Shown: positions 33,371 to 41,598 of the stretch, in pieces
How the letters are laid out: each line of letters begins with the position of its first letter
How positions within the stretch are numbered: position 1 is the first letter of the stretch
Assembly (NCBI RefSeq): GCF_000424285.1
Contig: NZ_AUJP01000027.1
Location: 1 to 45,144, forward strand
From: Butyrivibrio sp. MB2005
GTDB lineage: Bacteria; Bacillota; Clostridia; Lachnospirales; Lachnospiraceae
Direction of reading: 5' to 3'
Length of the DNA stretch: 45,144 nucleotides
Position numbers and translations under genes: made by a program
The notes under the pieces: model-generated
Seen by the model: only the letters and a program-made list of their open reading frames with translations
What the model was told of the DNA's origin: nothing
Databases searched by the model: none

Positions 33371-35272
33371 TCATACATATTTCAGGTTAGAATAATCTAT
33401 TTTTTCCGTCCTGTCTGCAGGCGATGCCAAAGGAAGTGAATGTCCTCTTCTTATGAACACCAGAACCTCATTAAGCTCGGCTTTAATATAGTGGTGTCCT
33501 TTATCTATTATCTCAACATCGTAATCATCATAACTTCTGAATCTGCAAAGCTTCATTTCCTCCGGTAAATATACATATCTTCCAGTTACATTCTGCTTAT
33601 AGACAGGTGCTATCATGATGCTTTCTCCCACAAAGAGCTGATCCTCTACTTCATAAGCCATATCATCATCGGGATATTCGAAGCATAAAGGAGTAAATAA
33701 CATTCCGTCGCTGTTAACTGCCTTCATAAACTCTGAATAAAGATAAGGTATGAGCGAATATCTGAGTCTGACAATGTTTTTAAAGCTCTCTATATCCGAA
33801 AACCTATAGAATTCCTGCCTCCTCGTACCTTCTGCTGAATGGTTTCTGAAAAGAGGCGTGAAAATACCAAATTCTAACCATCTCATCATAAGATCTTCTG
33901 TGACATCTGCGCCAAAGCCGCCTACATCTGCTCCGCTGTATAAAAATCCGCACATGTTAAGTGCCGGCATCTGTTGTATATTAAGCAATAGGTGACTCCA
34001 CCAGGATTTATTATCACCACACCACACACCGCCATATCGATGCATTCCTATATATGAAGATCTAGAAAACATCAACATTCGTTTATTTGGAGACAATCTT
34101 TCAAAAGCCTCTCCGGCAGCTCTTGTCATATTGTACCCGAAAAGATTATGAACTTTATCATGTCGATATTTTTTTCCTTTATAGTTGTGGTAAAACCTTC
34201 TGTAATCCTCTTCATTATTTTCAAGTCCACCGACAATATCCTGCATCTTGAAGAATGATCTTATATCCAGATTTTGGCCTTCATAATCCTTTAACTGCTC
34301 GAATACTTCCTTTAAATGGTCTTCTGTATAAAAGATAGCAGGCTCATTCATATCATTCCAAAAACCGTCTATTCCATAATCCAAAAGAACCTTATACTTG
34401 TCGCCAAACCAGCGTCTCGCATCCTCATTTAAGAAATCCGGAAAATGTACCTTCCCCGGCCATACTGCTGCAACAAGGTTTTCTCCATTTTCTTTTTTGC
34501 AGAAATAGTCATTTTTAATTCCTTCCTCATATACATCATAACCGTCTTCAATCTTTACCCCGGCATCGATGATAGGTACAAGGTGGATACCTTTGTCTGA
34601 CATCTCTTTTACAAAGTCCTTAAAATTCGGAAATCTCTCCTCATCTATGGTAAAGTCCTTATATCTTTCCATGTAATCGATATCAAGATAGACACTGTCG
34701 ATAGGAATATTTTGCTTATCATAATTATCTACGACATTCCTGACTTCCTGCTCATTCATATAACTCCACCTGCTTTGGCCAAATCCAAATGCCCATCTTG
34801 GTGGAACATAACTTTTACCTATTATTTTGCGGAACTGTTTTACAATATCCTTGATACTTTCTCCATCTATGACATAAATATATGCATCATAATCTTCAAA
34901 TAATATGGAAAAGGTGTCCTTGTCGGTATACCCAATATCAAAAGATACCTGTCCAGGTGTATCCACATACATTCCAAAGCCCATTTCTTTTCCCCAATAG
35001 ACAAAGAAATTCTGCGCTGCATACAAGGATCTCTTATCCTCTGTGTGATTGGGATCATCAGAACAGTTGCTTGTGTAGATATATCCTCTTTTATTTATTC
35101 CCCTTACTGTCTCTCCAAGTCCATATATCCTGTCCTTTTTTGACATACTAAGTGTCAGTTCTCTCTTGTCGCTTAGTGTTTCAAAGTAAGGAATTTTACT
35201 ATTTTCAATATCTATATTGGTTACTACAGAATCTGTCTCGATCGGATTTCCTATCCTGTATTTTTTTATCAT
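33371..35272 (-). CDS. glycoside hydrolase family 31 alpha-glucosidase-like enzyme
   Basis: This 633-residue cytoplasmic enzyme has GH31 landmarks: RIYGLGETVRGINKRG in the N-terminal sandwich, WAFGFGQSRWSYMNEQEV, DSVYLDIDYMERYKDFT, the nucleophile Asp in DGFWNDMNEPAIFY (about residue 306), and CGFLYSGADVGGFGAD. No signal peptide is seen, so it should act on imported alpha-glucosides such as maltose or isomaltose types. Its ATG overlaps the stop of the permease gene (TAATG), so it is coupled to the importer genes. Exact linkage preference is not readable. Confidence 0.88.
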   Translation of the reverse strand: MIKKYRIGNPIETDSVVTNIDIENSKIPYFETLSDKRELTLSMSKKDRIYGLGETVRGINKRGYIYTSNCSDDPNHTEDKRSLYAAQNFFVYWGKEMGFGMYVDTPGQVSFDIGYTDKDTFSILFEDYDAYIYVIDGESIKDIVKQFRKIIGKSYVPPRWAFGFGQSRWSYMNEQEVRNVVDNYDKQNIPIDSVYLDIDYMERYKDFTIDEERFPNFKDFVKEMSDKGIHLVPIIDAGVKIEDGYDVYEEGIKNDYFCKKENGENLVAAVWPGKVHFPDFLNEDARRWFGDKYKVLLDYGIDGFWNDMNEPAIFYTEDHLKEVFEQLKDYEGQNLDIRSFFKMQDIVGGLENNEEDYRRFYHNYKGKKYRHDKVHNLFGYNMTRAAGEAFERLSPNKRMLMFSRSSYIGMHRYGGVWCGDNKSWWSHLLLNIQQMPALNMCGFLYSGADVGGFGADVTEDLMMRWLEFGIFTPLFRNHSAEGTRRQEFYRFSDIESFKNIVRLRYSLIPYLYSEFMKAVNSDGMLFTPLCFEYPDDDMAYEVEDQLFVGESIMIAPVYKQNVTGRYVYLPEEMKLCRFRSYDDYDVEIIDKGHHYIKAELNEVLVFIRRGHSLPLASPADRTEKIDYSNLKYV

Positions 35273-36105
35273 TATCCTTTTACTCCTCCTACGGTAATCC
35301 CCTGCTTCATCTGGGTCTGGGCAATAATGTATATGATTATTATTGGTATCATTGAGATAAGACTTCCTGCCATCAACACATTATATTCAGTGTCATACTG
35401 GCCGTTAAGTGTATTTAATGCAAGAGTCAGCGTCATCTTATTTTTATCTGATAGCATTACAAGTGGCCATAAGTAGTCATTCCATGCTTCCATGAAAGTT
35501 GTTATAGCTAATGTGGCTACTGTTGGAATCATCATAGGCATTATCACATCCTTATATATTTTGAACATTCCTGCTCCATCGATTCTTGCTGCCTCGAGAT
35601 AATCATCCGGAAGTGCTCTCATATTTTGTACCAGCAAAAATACTGCAAATGCCTTAAAAATAGCAGGTGAAATAACGCTTGTATATGTATTTATCAAAGA
35701 AAATTTATTCATTATGATAAACATTGGAATAAGTGTGATCTGAACCGGTATCATCATGGATGTCAGATACATTGCAAAAACCACATTTGCACCTTTAAAT
35801 CTTATTTTGGAGATGGCAAAAGCCGCCATGGATGCTGACAAAACTGTGATCACAACATAAGCGATAGTTATGAATGCGCTGTTGGCTATTGCCCTTGCAA
35901 AGGGAAAGAGCGTAAACACCTTTTTATAAGAATTAAGTGTCGGCTTTTTCGGAATCCACTGTATAGGAAGCGCCATCAATGCACCTTTTGATTTTAGTGA
36001 TGTCGATATCATCCAATACAAAGGAATAGTTACTATTACCACAAGTAATGCTGATCCTATGTAGAATAAAACATTATATATTAGTTTTTGAGTATTATGA
36101 TTCAT
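35272..36105 (-). CDS. sugar ABC transporter permease, MalG type
   Basis: This 277-residue permease has six hydrophobic helices and the EAA loop YLEAARIDGAGMFKIYKDVIMP in the second half, ending KQGITVGGVKG as usual for MalG-type proteins. It overlaps the upstream permease by 11 bases and the GH31 gene by 1 base. Since the partner is truncated, the importer encoded here is probably not functional as it stands. Confidence 0.88.
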   Translation of the reverse strand: MNHNTQKLIYNVLFYIGSALLVVIVTIPLYWMISTSLKSKGALMALPIQWIPKKPTLNSYKKVFTLFPFARAIANSAFITIAYVVITVLSASMAAFAISKIRFKGANVVFAMYLTSMMIPVQITLIPMFIIMNKFSLINTYTSVISPAIFKAFAVFLLVQNMRALPDDYLEAARIDGAGMFKIYKDVIMPMMIPTVATLAITTFMEAWNDYLWPLVMLSDKNKMTLTLALNTLNGQYDTEYNVLMAGSLISMIPIIIIYIIAQTQMKQGITVGGVKG

Positions 36106-36805
36106 AATGCACCCACACTTTCTGTACCTTCAACTGAATGAGAGTCAAAATGAGTATTATGAGGAACAGTAACCATGAATATGCTGCCGCATATCCCATC
36201 TTGAAATAGCTGAAAGCATACGTATAGATTCTTTCAACCATGACCTGCGTCGCTCCATTAGGTCCACCTTCGGTCATAATAAGAACCTGCGGGAATAGCT
36301 GAAATGCATTTATAAGGGACATTATCAGACAATAAAATAAAGTAGGCGATAAAAGGGGCATGGTGACACTGATAAGCGTCCTGAATTTACCGGCACCGTC
36401 CACCTTTGCCGCTTCGTAATATGTAGGATCGATTCCTCTTAATCCGCCAAAAATATACAGGCCGTAATATCCCATATCCTTCCACACTGATGCCAAAACG
36501 ATTCCCGGCATAGCCCAGAACCTGTTTGTAAGCCAGTCCGGACCCTTCATTCCAAATATACCAATGATGGAATTAATTACTCCATATTGTGAACTTAACA
36601 CCCATTTCCAGATAAGGCTTGCAGCAACCCAGGATGTTAAAACCGGTATATAGAACAACACCCTCATGACTCCGGTAAATTTTTTTTCTGTATTCAGGAT
36701 GAGGGCTATTACCATTGAAAACACGAATCCAAGCGGAATATACAATACAATGTAATACAGGACATGCAACAGTGTGTTCCAAAACTCTTTACATCTGCAA
36801 AAACA
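36095..36805 (-). pseudogene. sugar ABC transporter permease, MalF type, missing its 5' end
   Basis: The open frame begins after a TAG at 36808 and shows MalF homology from about KEFWNTLLHV to the normal C-terminus VHYES. The only in-frame start (TTG at 36769) lacks an SD. A normal MalF has about 290 residues, so the first helix and about 60-70 residues are gone. The EAA loop YYEAAKVDGAGKFRTL is intact. Upstream lies an unrelated frame, so the 5' end and the expected binding-protein gene were lost in a rearrangement. Confidence 0.8.
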
Positions 36806-37246
36806 CTATTCCAATTATCAGATTCAATCCAATTAACGTTTAACTGTATGCTATCACCTTGTTCAAGCGCCTCGATCAATTGACTTGTAATGTTTTCCCA
36901 TTTATTAAAATATCCTATTCCATCACGATTCGTCCTTATTTGGTTTTGGATTCTAAACTCTTCAAAAATGTCCCATATCAAGGCTCCAACATCATCTATA
37001 TCCTCTATATCCATATATTGCTCAATTATTTCAATTGAAGTTCCTTCATAATATGGAGAAAGGCTTACCTCAAATGGCACAAAAATATCATCCGCGGAAA
37101 AAGTTTTCTCATCAGAATCACATAACCGCGAAAACCTAAAATAATGCCTCAATTTATCATTTCTATCAGCGTATTCATCAACTTCAATTATTAATAAGGG
37201 TATATCCCCTAGCTGAAACGCCCAAAAGCTGAAATAACAAGCTCTG
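36790..37246 (-). pseudogene. internal fragment of an unknown acidic protein between two junctions
   Basis: An open frame runs from a TAA near 37254 to about 36790 and reads, in part, WAFQLGDIPLLIIEVDEYAD, then DDVGALIWDIFEEFRIQNQI, then NVNWIESDNWNSVFADVK. The ATG-less start, and the point where the frame enters permease sequence out of frame, show it is broken at both ends. It is acidic and rich in aromatic residues, like many immunity or effector-associated proteins, but I recognise no family. Confidence 0.45.
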
Positions 37247-37302
37247 TATTAATCCGATTTAGGCACTATACAGAAATCTGCACAAAAAGCGGATATAAAT
37301 CC

Positions 37303-37647
37303 TTAAGACGCTTTAATGGCCTTTGGCTGCTCTATATCGATGCCTGCAAGAAGCCAGTCAAACTCACGCCAGGTAAGGTTCCTGACTTCATCTTTGTTCC
37401 TTGGCCAGCGATATCTTCCCTGTTCTGCGGATAGCCTTTTGTAAAACAGGATAAAGCCGTCAGATTCCCACAGAAGCATCTTGAACCTGTCGGATCTTCT
37501 TCCACAGAAGAGAAACAGAGCTCTGCTCTTAGGATCCATGTGAAGCTTATCTTCGACTATGGCACAAAGGCCATCTATGGACTTTCTCATATCGGTATAG
37601 CCGCAGACAATGTAGATTTCATCTGCAGCTGTTATATCGCCGATCAT
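37303..37647 (-). CDS. tnpB: IS66 family accessory protein TnpB (Orf2)
   Basis: This 114-residue protein has the IS66 TnpB signature: IYIVCGYTDMRKSIDGLCAI, RALFLFCGRRSDRFKMLLWE and GFILFYKRL. It overlaps the tnpA gene by 4 bases (translational coupling). It is needed for transposition with TnpC, which is missing here. It is unrelated to the RNA-guided nuclease also called TnpB. Confidence 0.92.
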   Translation of the reverse strand: MIGDITAADEIYIVCGYTDMRKSIDGLCAIVEDKLHMDPKSRALFLFCGRRSDRFKMLLWESDGFILFYKRLSAEQGRYRWPRNKDEVRNLTWREFDWLLAGIDIEQPKAIKAS

Positions 37648-38072
37648 ACGAAGTTCCTTAATGCTGAAAGAGTTCTGGCTACAAGATCAGGATCAGCTCC
37701 ATTGCAAAGAGAGATGTGCATATCTCCAAGACTAATCTCTATCATATGTGAATTGTCAAGGTGCGTAGCCACCTCTTGTATAGGAACTATTTCCTTGGAT
37801 GGCTGGATATCAGAAACGATATCCACCTTTACCACGTCCTGTTTGGGAATGGTAAGGTCATGTATATCAAGATCTCTAGACTTCGGAACTTCATAATTCA
37901 TCCGTCTAAGAGTTTTGATAGCTGATGCAAATGTGTAATAGCTAATACCATTAGAATTACACCATTGTCGATCCGACATGCCGCTTTTGCGGCATTCAAG
38001 GACCAGTTTCATCCATTCATCAGGGTTACGACGCATTGAGTATGGCATATAGATTCCTTTCCGATGCACCAT
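37644..38072 (-). CDS. tnpA: IS66 family accessory protein TnpA (Orf1)
   Basis: This 142-residue protein carries a helix-turn-helix like that of IS66 TnpA: RRNPDEWMKLVLECRKSGMS followed by DRQWCNSNGISYYTFASAIK. An acidic middle and HMIEISLGDMHISLCNGAD come near the end. The true start may be at MPYSMRRNPDEW, a few codons in. It sits just inside the left terminus of the element. Confidence 0.85.
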   Translation of the reverse strand: MVHRKGIYMPYSMRRNPDEWMKLVLECRKSGMSDRQWCNSNGISYYTFASAIKTLRRMNYEVPKSRDLDIHDLTIPKQDVVKVDIVSDIQPSKEIVPIQEVATHLDNSHMIEISLGDMHISLCNGADPDLVARTLSALRNFV

Positions 38073-38323
38073 GAAATGTAGTGTTTAGTGATTTGGAACT
38101 ACTCATGATTCACCATAAAACGTAGTGATATAGTCATACTCATTATGAAGTTATTGTGCGGTTTGCGAAATCCGCCGAATTATTTCGCGCTTACGATGAA
38201 CCTATCACTTTTTTCTGATTTCAGAATACAAAATAAGATGGACAGTATATGCCCATCTTTCAAAAATCGTTACATTTTATTGGGATCGGTAAAAACGAAT
38301 AATCATGTATGCTAAGATTGATC

Positions 38324-38536
38324 TTACTTATAACCAGTTTCTTCAACCTCGCTTCCGCAGGAAGGACAATGCTTTACATCACTTGAGCCAATAGTCCAGT
38401 ACTCAAATATTTTTCCGCAATGAGGGCATTTATAAAAATATGTTCCACATGGTCCATACAATCCGTAAGAGACATTTCGATATGGCTTAAATGCACCTTC
38501 ACCACGCTTTGTTCCACAATACTTACAATACTTATC
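38324..38536 (-). pseudogene. zinc-ribbon protein fragment, 5' end missing
   Basis: An open frame directly after a TAA reads DKYCKYCGTKRGEGAFKPYR and later YKCPHCGKIFEYWTIGSSDV and HCPSCGSEVEE. Three CXXC pairs make one and a half zinc ribbons. There is no ATG, GTG or well-placed TTG start. It lies between the IS66 end and the toxin operon terminator and is probably a gene fragment left by a rearrangement. Confidence 0.5.
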
Positions 38537-38573
38537 TTATATTGACTTATGCCTTCATAAATGTATAGTCAGA

Positions 38574-38604
38574 AAAAGGGAGTAACCAATCTGATTGCTC
38601 CCTC
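38574..38604 (-). terminator. terminator after the toxin gene
   Basis: GGGAG and CTCCC arms with an inner CAAT/ATTG pairing are followed by TTTTT on the minus strand, about 60 bases past the toxin stop. Confidence 0.6.
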
Positions 38605-38664
38605 ATAAATCTAAACCCTCACGAACTTTGATTACCCATTAAATATCGAAAAATTCTATAGCAA

Positions 38665-39381
38665 TTACTTACACTTGGTCTTCACAAATGCTACTATATC
38701 ATCATTTTTCTCCATAATTGCCTCATCTGACTCCAAATCTTCTATAGTCATCCATTTATATTTGGAATCATTTTCTGCCACCTGAAGCAATTCGGACTCT
38801 ACCAATGCCTTATAGAGTTTATGATTATAAATCTTATAAACCTGGTCACTTACTGAATATTTGCAATGCTTTGCCACTGTTACATAAGTAGTCTTTACTG
38901 GTTCCTTAAGCAGCTCTTCTGCATAAGCATCAACATTTGACTTGTTATCATCAGTACTTCTTACATATGGAAACAGCCAACATTGCCATCTTTCATCATA
39001 AATCTGCAAGTATTGGTTCTTACTATTTTTTATAGCGAGAAGGCTAAACTCATGGAACTTTTTAGAATTAATCTCCGTGACTAACTCCATTATTTTCGAA
39101 AAATCTCGACTGGATAAATCACCGATCTTTCTATCCATGAACCACTCACTTATGCTAACTATCCTATCTATTCTAGTCCAGGACGGTTTAGAAAGCCCTG
39201 CTTCTTTCCAATCTTCTATCTCTATACTATATGGATTATCTTTATCTTTACTTGTAACATACATTGCTAAAATAGCAATAGTATCATCATCTACAACTAT
39301 AGCAGGTCTTCTCTTTTCAACATCCTTATCCCCATAAGGAAAGTGAATCCACCACACCTCACCAACGTTATACTTTCCCAT
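38665..39381 (-). CDS. PemK/MazF-like toxin with a C-terminal NUDIX-like domain
   Basis: This 238-residue protein starts with a PemK/MazF-type fold (about 1-105): GEVWWIHFPYGDKDVEKRRP with the conserved basic-Arg-Pro segment, AIVVDDD, AMYVTSKDKDNPYSIEIEDW and SWTRIDRIVSIS. Such proteins are RNA endonucleases. A further 130 residues follow, with YLQIYDERWQCWLFPYVRS, DAYAEELLKE and SVSDQVYKIYNHKLYKALVE. This looks like a NUDIX-type fold without a complete catalytic box. Family toxins are normally only about 110 residues. It overlaps the acidic gene upstream by 14 bases. The C-terminal call is my inference. Confidence 0.7.
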   Translation of the reverse strand: MGKYNVGEVWWIHFPYGDKDVEKRRPAIVVDDDTIAILAMYVTSKDKDNPYSIEIEDWKEAGLSKPSWTRIDRIVSISEWFMDRKIGDLSSRDFSKIMELVTEINSKKFHEFSLLAIKNSKNQYLQIYDERWQCWLFPYVRSTDDNKSNVDAYAEELLKEPVKTTYVTVAKHCKYSVSDQVYKIYNHKLYKALVESELLQVAENDSKYKWMTIEDLESDEAIMEKNDDIVAFVKTKCK

Positions 39382-39541
39382 TTTTCAAAACCTCTTGCTT
39401 ATATATTTCATCCCACTCATCGTCTAGAATCCAATCATCATCTGGAGGAAGGTTTTCAATTCTAACAGCATTTTTGTGCAATAAATCTCTATTCTCCTTA
39501 AGATAATCCTTAAAGTCTTGAACAGATTTAATTTTAGCCAT
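39368..39541 (-). CDS. small acidic antitoxin partner of the PemK-like toxin
   Basis: This 57-residue frame starts at 39541 (MAKIKSVQDFKDYLKENRDL) after a perfect AAGGAGGATGAC site and ends with DDDWILDDEWDEIYKQEVLK. It is strongly acidic at the C-terminus, as antitoxins that wrap a MazF-type dimer often are. It has no recognisable DNA-binding domain. Its end overlaps the toxin start, so the pair is translationally coupled. Function is inferred from position and composition. Confidence 0.65.
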   Translation of the reverse strand: MAKIKSVQDFKDYLKENRDLLHKNAVRIENLPPDDDWILDDEWDEIYKQEVLKNGKV

Positions 39542-39872
39542 GTCATCCTCCTTTCTGAACGCCTTATAAAGAAAAGGTTCATCTAATTTATTGATATTCT
39601 ATCACAGAACAAAAACAAGTTGAATATGTAAGTAGTGGACGCATACCTTAATAAAAGCTGCACTCTGCTAAATCCAGTGTATAAACCCTTATGTTTCAAA
39701 CGATATTCCGACAAAATCTTCCTCATATATGCATTACTAATATGCATATTATGCCTTTAATTATAATCCCATATAATGAAAAAATTACACATTTCCAGCA
39801 ATGCAAAATAGATGAGCAGTTAAGTATTTTCCTTAATTTTTTAATAACTTACGTAAATAACATACAAAAAAG

Positions 39873-39900
39873 AATCCCGCATGATACTGCAATCCCGCAT
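39873..39900. repeat. AATCCCGCAT direct repeat next to the tRNA-like sequence
   Basis: Two copies of AATCCCGCAT begin at 39873 and 39891, 18 bp apart. They lie just past the 3' end of the tRNA-like sequence and could belong to an attachment site or a protein-binding site. Confidence 0.5.
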
Positions 39901-39917
39901 ATTTACTGATATCTGTT

Positions 39918-39993
39918 TGGTGCGCAAACAGGGAATAGCGCCCGTGACCCTCACACTGCCAGTGTGATGCGCTCCCATCTGCGCTAATGCCCC
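39918..39993 (-). pseudogene. tRNA-Ala(GGC)-like sequence with destroyed T-arm and acceptor stem
   Basis: On the minus strand, 76 bases from 39993 to 39918 fit a tRNA frame and end in ACCA. The acceptor 5' strand GGGGCAT, D-arm GCGC/GCGC and anticodon arm TCACA-CTGGCAG-TGTGA (anticodon GGC) are perfect. The T-stem keeps only three pairs. The T-loop is CGCTATT instead of TTCGAAT, and the acceptor 3' strand pairs poorly. It cannot be a normal tRNA. The sharp contrast between the intact first 53 bases and the altered last 20 suggests recombination at the 3' end, as at integrase attachment sites. Confidence 0.6.
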
Positions 39994-40140
39994 ATATATC
40001 AGACAAATATGGCTGTTCCTCAACCATTTTAACTTAAGCCGCAACTTATAGGAACTGTTTTTGCAGAAATTTGGATGTTCTATCTTTGTGGATTCACTTA
40101 CAATATCATAAAGAAAAGAATCCGTTTAAGGGGAATGATT

Positions 40141-40452
40141 ATGGGAAAGCGTAGAAAATACAAGAGACTGAAGAAAAAGCTCGAAAAGCGCATGCTTAAT
40201 ATCTCACCACTTGAATGGCTTGGACTTTACAGAAGAGTCAGTGTGGCAGAATATGCCTATGTTTCTGGAAAAGTATCTTTCTTGGAAGCATCCCAATTTC
40301 TTGCAGAAAGCGATGCATTCTGTAAAATCATAGCAGCCGTGGCACTTGATGAGGATAATATAAGGGAAATCCCCCGAATCCTTTTAAGGTTAAGCCTCGT
40401 TTCAACCATTCTTGCGAAGAGTAATCCGAAAGTAAGGAAAAAACTTAGATAA
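40141..40452 (+). CDS. small basic protein of unknown function
   Basis: I start at 40141 (MGKRRKYKRL), 7 bases after AAGGGG, giving 103 residues. The N-terminus is very rich in Lys and Arg and could bind nucleic acid. The rest is helical with LEWLGLYRRVSVAEYAYVSG and LRLSLVSTILAKSNPKVRKK. I recognise no family. It stands alone on the plus strand in the accessory region. Confidence 0.5.
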   Translation: MGKRRKYKRLKKKLEKRMLNISPLEWLGLYRRVSVAEYAYVSGKVSFLEASQFLAESDAFCKIIAAVALDEDNIREIPRILLRLSLVSTILAKSNPKVRKKLR

Positions 40453-40496
40453 AAACTGTCTCTAATAAAACCTTTATTTGGTGGGGCTGCTTTGGG

Positions 40497-40726
40497 TTAT
40501 AGGTTCTCTATCTCTTTGATCTCAGGGATTGAATAGTCGTGTGAATCTTATATTACGAGCATTTTGCCCATGTTCATTGTGAATCCCCATCTTCACTTCC
40601 CCAGATCTCTATTATGAAATCCTTTGCATCCAGCTCCTCTTCCTAACCAAAGATGTTAAGCTGCTTAGCAGTTTCAACCATGGCATTATATTCATTTTTC
40701 TCTGCTTCTGTCAGTTCTCTTGCCAC
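40497..40726 (-). pseudogene. two small decayed genes after the TPR gene, each with one in-frame stop
   Basis: From a GTG at 40726 the frame reads VARELTEAEKNEYNAMVETA and on to NIFG, then TAG, then EEELDAKDFIIEIWGSEDGD and a TGA. That TGA overlaps the ATG (40577) of a second frame, MNMGKMLVI, TAA, DSHDYSIPEIKEIENL, TAA. The overlap and acidic, gene-like composition suggest two former co-transcribed small genes with point mutations. They follow the TPR gene stop by 3 bases. Confidence 0.4.
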
Positions 40727-40729
40727 AGA

Positions 40730-41440
40730 TTAAATCTCCTGTTCATACAATTTTTGTAGATTGCTGATTTTTAGCTCAACCTCCGCATCTTGCGTAAGGT
40801 CAAATACCATACGATAGCAGTCCAGAGCCTGTGCATATTGACCGGCTGCTTCTGCCTCACCGCCTGCTTTATATAAAAGCGCAAGAGTTACGCCATTTGC
40901 CTCTGTAGGAATATCATGTCTTTTCAATATCTTCTGAAGTTCATCAGGGCTCTTTTCCTCTACTGCCCGGTTTAGGGCTTTTTCCAGGAACTTTATCTCA
41001 TCTTCAGCCTGTTCCGTCTTTTCAAATAACTGACTATACATATAGCAGGCTGAAGATAATTCCGGATCATATTTCTCAAGGTAATACCAACCCAGGTTTC
41101 TGTAATAAGCCCCCATCTCAGCTCTTGTGCAGCAGAAATTATAGGAATCTCTTGTATATGAATACTCTCCTTCAATATCACCAAGCTGTTTGCAGCATGA
41201 GATTATTGAAAGAATTGATTCCATATCCACAGGATTTTCAAAGTGAGCCTTGATCCACTCCTGCATTGCAGCGTCTGTATTACCTTCTGACATTAACTGC
41301 CTTGCCTTTTCCTTATGAGCTCCGGCATAATCTGTCTCTGAAATCTCATACTCACTGCCACCGGATACATAATACTCATATAGGAATACTTCAGATATAT
41401 GATTTAAGCTTACTTTCGCTATTTTCCCCTTGTCAGCCAT
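40730..41440 (-). CDS. TPR-like repeat protein
   Basis: This 236-residue protein is all-helical with tetratricopeptide-like repeats, for example AMQEWIKAHFENPVDMESIL, YYRNLGWYYLEKYDPELSSA and AGQYAQALDCYRMVFDLTQD. Such repeats act as protein-protein scaffolds. It is cytoplasmic. It lies 158 bases after the ImmA gene, beyond a terminator, with its own TATAAT-like -10 near 41525-41520. Its partner is unknown. Confidence 0.65.
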   Translation of the reverse strand: MADKGKIAKVSLNHISEVFLYEYYVSGGSEYEISETDYAGAHKEKARQLMSEGNTDAAMQEWIKAHFENPVDMESILSIISCCKQLGDIEGEYSYTRDSYNFCCTRAEMGAYYRNLGWYYLEKYDPELSSACYMYSQLFEKTEQAEDEIKFLEKALNRAVEEKSPDELQKILKRHDIPTEANGVTLALLYKAGGEAEAAGQYAQALDCYRMVFDLTQDAEVELKISNLQKLYEQEI

Positions 41441-41552
41441 ACTATTTTTCTCCCACCTGCCATCAGCTTATAATCACTGATACTCTATTAACGTATAAAA
41501 CTCATATCATTCATTGCTTATTATAGCATTTGCGCATTTTTGCCCAAACGGA

Positions 41553-41582
41553 CAAAAAGAGCCGGAACTGAATCCCGACTCT
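41553..41582 (-). terminator. terminator after the ImmA gene
   Basis: AGAGTCGG and CCGGCTCT (one G:U pair) close on a 9-base loop, followed by TTTTTG on the minus strand, 17 bases past the ImmA stop. Confidence 0.7.
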
Positions 41583-41598
41583 CAAGATTATACAATAT

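Larger units (their letters stand above)
37250..38194 (-). mobile_element. IS66-family element remnant (tnpA and tnpB, no tnpC)
   Basis: The element's left terminus is GTAAGCGCGAAATAATTCGG read on the minus strand from 38194, matching the GTAAGCG start usual for IS66 ends. tnpA and tnpB follow, but tnpC, the transposase, is absent and no matching right terminus is seen. The right boundary given is approximate. The element was truncated, perhaps by the event that made the permease junction. Confidence 0.75.

Noticed and set aside
39873..39900. Start of a CRISPR array
   Set aside because: Only two 10-base repeats with an 8-base gap; no spacers or cas genes.
39918..39993. A functional tRNA-Ala gene
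   Set aside because: The T-loop lacks TTC and the acceptor stem mismatches at four of seven positions, so it is treated as a tRNA-like pseudogene.
40075..40140. N-terminal extension of the small basic protein
   Set aside because: AAGGGG lies 7 bases before the ATG at 40141; the extension has no SD.
40497..40726. Stop-codon reassignment or pyrrolysine read-through
   Set aside because: The stops differ (TAG and TAA), all main genes use normal stops, and no Pyl genes are seen; point mutations are simpler.
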